Source of the DNA: an uncultured Oscillospiraceae bacterium
GTDB taxonomy: Bacteria > Bacillota > Clostridia > Oscillospirales > Oscillospiraceae
Assembly (NCBI GenBank): GCA_934569425.1
Contig: CAKTKM010000023.1
Location: forward strand, 1-14,600
Reading direction: 5' to 3'
Length of the DNA: 14,600 bases
A program made the translations under genes and the position numbers. The notes below the pieces were generated by a model. It was not told the DNA's origin. It ran no database searches and saw only the letters and a list, made by a program, of their open reading frames with translations. This document shows, one piece after another, positions 13,418-14,600 of this stretch. The stretch's first letter is position 1. Each line of letters begins with the position of its first letter.

Positions 13418-13446
13418 ATTATAGCGAAAATCACGGGAAATGCAAA
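13418..13446 (-). promoter_or_regulatory. Promoter of the candidate small RNA
   Basis: On the minus strand TTTGCA (13446-13441), a 17-nt spacer and a perfect TATAAT (13423-13418) lie in an AT-rich stretch. It points into the small RNA and away from any leftward gene start; the next leftward coding region, recJ, begins over 1 kb away with its own promoter. Confidence 0.75.
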
Positions 13447-13498
13447 CCGACATTTTCACAAAAAATAAACACCATACTTGTGTAAATTGTCAAAAATC

Positions 13499-13532
13499 AG
13501 AAAAAACGCGCCGAAGCAGTGCTTCGGCGCGT
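13499..13532 (-). terminator. Terminator of the DUF975 gene
   Basis: A 12-bp stem (13506-13517 with 13521-13532) with a 3-nt loop starts 5 nt after the stop codon and is followed on the minus strand by a U6 run (13506-13501). Confidence 0.92.
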
Positions 13533-13537
13533 GGTGT

Positions 13538-14326
13538 TTACCGCTCGGGATCCCAACCGGAGGTGCCGCCGTCAAAGCGGTCATCTGTGCGGAAGGTCCC
13601 GTCCTCCCGGGGCGGCTGGGCGCCCACACCGGACATCTGCTTGATAGCCTCGAAATACCCGATGTCCGTCTGCTGGATATAGGGAGAGATCCAGATGGAC
13701 AGAATGCCCAGCGTCAGGCCGCACAGGATGTTCCAGCCAAGGAAGCTCAGATCCAGCACGAACAGCTCCCACTTGTGACCCAGTGTCTGCGCCTTGCTCA
13801 TGTTCAGCGCCTCCATCACGCCCATCTCCGGATTGTCGCACAGGTTATACAGGGCGAAACGGTACCGGTATCCGGCGATGATGCCGGGGATAAAGAGCAG
13901 CAGCGACCACAGAAAGACAAAGATCCCAATGACGATCTCCAAAAGGATGATCTTTCCCGCAAACAAAAAGCCGTCAAACAGCGTGGCATAAGGCGTCAGG
14001 AGTCCCTTGCGGACGCGCATGGCATACAGGACGTAGCCGGCGCTCAGCACCATGGACACCAGCGACAGCACGATGGAGAGAAAGCCTGCCACTACCGCCG
14101 GCAGCGGCACCAGCGGTCCTGAAAAAGAAATGTACTGGGAGAACTCCGGCATATAATTCTCCACATACGCCGCCACCTCCGCCTGCGTGCCGCCGGAGAT
14201 CAGCCAGTCAATGCCGTTGATGAGCGCGTTGATCCCCAGAAGCAGCAGCGTGAACAGATAGGCTGACACCCTGGCGTTTTTGGTGATGGCCTTTGCCTCA
14301 AGCTTCAGTTGTACCCGATCGAGCAT
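13538..14326 (-). CDS. DUF975-family membrane protein
   Basis: This 262-residue protein has about five to six hydrophobic segments (near 22-44, 72-102, 122-150 and 185-215). The centre carries the DUF975 signature: FLWSLLLFIPGIIAGYRY, then LCDNPEMGVMEALNMSKAQTLGHKWELFVLDLSFLGW (split as EALNMSKAQ, GHKWELF and LSFLGW), and LTLGILSIWISPYI. DUF975 proteins are integral membrane proteins of Firmicutes with no assigned function. The last 35 residues form a hydrophilic tail rich in G, D and R, probably cytosolic. The ATG at 14326 has AAGGAG with a 7-nt spacer. The gene is monocistronic with its own promoter and terminator. Confidence 0.92.
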   Translation of the reverse strand: MLDRVQLKLEAKAITKNARVSAYLFTLLLLGINALINGIDWLISGGTQAEVAAYVENYMPEFSQYISFSGPLVPLPAVVAGFLSIVLSLVSMVLSAGYVLYAMRVRKGLLTPYATLFDGFLFAGKIILLEIVIGIFVFLWSLLLFIPGIIAGYRYRFALYNLCDNPEMGVMEALNMSKAQTLGHKWELFVLDLSFLGWNILCGLTLGILSIWISPYIQQTDIGYFEAIKQMSGVGAQPPREDGTFRTDDRFDGGTSGWDPER

Positions 14327-14408
14327 GAAAAAGCTCCTTTCCGTGCCTCGTAAAGTGTTTCCTTTTTATGGCAGCGGCGGCCGGCGAGTTCTGCCGCTGT
14401 CACCATAT

Positions 14409-14437
14409 ATAGTAGCACGAAGAAAAAGGAAACGCAA
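14409..14437 (-). promoter_or_regulatory. Extended -10 promoter of the DUF975 gene, with leader hairpin
   Basis: On the minus strand TTGCGT (14437-14432), a 17-nt spacer and TACTAT (14414-14409) with an upstream TG match an extended -10 promoter. The leader of about 75 nt begins with a 7-bp hairpin, GCCGCTG/CAGCGGC type (14393-14399 with 14372-14378). Eleven-base inverted arms (14357-14367 and 14423-14433) flank the start site. Confidence 0.65.
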
Positions 14438-14515
14438 GAGCGGAAAAAATAGGATAAAAGCCGCGAAGTTATCGACAAAAAAGACAAATTTTCAGGAGGA
14501 ATTCCCGCATAAGAC

Positions 14516-14544
14516 TGGACAACAGCGAGTTTTTGTTGTATGAT
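14516..14544 (+). promoter_or_regulatory. Strong rightward promoter at the window edge
   Basis: TGGACA (14516-14521), a 17-nt spacer and TATGAT (14539-14544) are each five of six to consensus. The predicted start is near 14551. It is divergent to the DUF975 gene. Confidence 0.82.
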
Positions 14545-14549
14545 AAAAC

Positions 14550-14600
14550 GCAGTGTGAGGTGGTCTAACCACCTGAAGTAGCCGATGGTGGGATTCGGAC
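14550..14600 (+). other. 5' end of a structured transcript (RNA gene or leader), truncated
   Basis: The first 50 nt behind the promoter contain no ribosome binding site plus start codon. They begin with a 7-bp hairpin, AGGTGGT/ACCACCT (14558-14564 with 14568-14574) with the loop CTA, followed by a second purine-rich part ending in ATTCGGAC. A structured RNA gene or a riboregulatory leader is likely, but the window ends before it can be named. Confidence 0.5.

Noticed and set aside
12358..13434. Minus-strand open frame (358 codons) covering the E2-like gene and the small RNA
   Set aside because: Its start ATG overlaps the -10 TATAAT with no ribosome binding site, it runs through a strong terminator, and it is antisense to a recognisable protein.
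1..14600. CRISPR array, tRNA, rRNA, insertion sequence, prophage or defence genes
   Set aside because: I found no regularly spaced direct repeats, no transposase or integrase motif, no cloverleaf or rRNA-like sequence, and all main genes have housekeeping or sporulation identities.

Overview
The window reads as chromosomal DNA of a GC-rich, endospore-forming member of the Clostridia, most likely Oscillospiraceae (inference). The support is the sporulation genes yabP and yabQ next to rqcP and divIC, the Firmicutes recJ-rel-dtd order, strong AGGAGG ribosome binding sites, and GC-rich coding DNA with AT-rich promoters. I see no mobile element, phage, CRISPR array, tRNA or rRNA. Most of it is conserved core genome; the unusual signals lie in the joints between genes.

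Layout. Positions 1-114 (+) are the tail of a FAD-dependent dehydrogenase, closed by a terminator. A small zinc-ribbon membrane protein (322-654, -) and a Noc-like ParB protein (825-1646, -) are separate units with their own signals. From 12303 down to 1812 runs a long leftward block: recJ, rel, dtd, an MBL-fold hydrolase and hemZ (tight, with two ATGA overlaps), then a SpoVB/YabM-type flippase, hup, rqcP, yabP, yabQ and divIC. The second half has the order of the Bacillus yabM-yabO-yabP-yabQ-divIC region, with hup in the place where yabN (mazG) is expected. Divergent from recJ is a short 2-oxoacid-dehydrogenase-E2-like protein with an eroded active site (12460-13281, +). A DUF975 membrane protein (13538-14326, -) follows. 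At the right edge a strong rightward promoter starts a transcript that leaves the window.

How the parts work together. The leftward block joins DNA repair (RecJ), alarmone metabolism (Rel), translation quality control (Dtd, RqcP), envelope lipid flipping (YabM type), nucleoid architecture (HU), spore coat and cortex assembly (YabP, YabQ) and division (DivIC). It is probably cut into sub-units by internal signals: an extended -10 promoter and 5' hairpin before hup, a terminator between hup and rqcP, and a sigma-E-like promoter before yabP.

Most interesting points: (1) the yabP start region forms a 19-bp hairpin that buries its Shine-Dalgarno, and the sigma-E-like promoter is placed so that its own transcript would begin in the loop and escape the hairpin; (2) a promoter-to-terminator unit of about 116 nt at 13296-13411 looks like an independent structured small RNA; (3) yabQ and divIC share one open frame with no stop between them, next to an A7 run.
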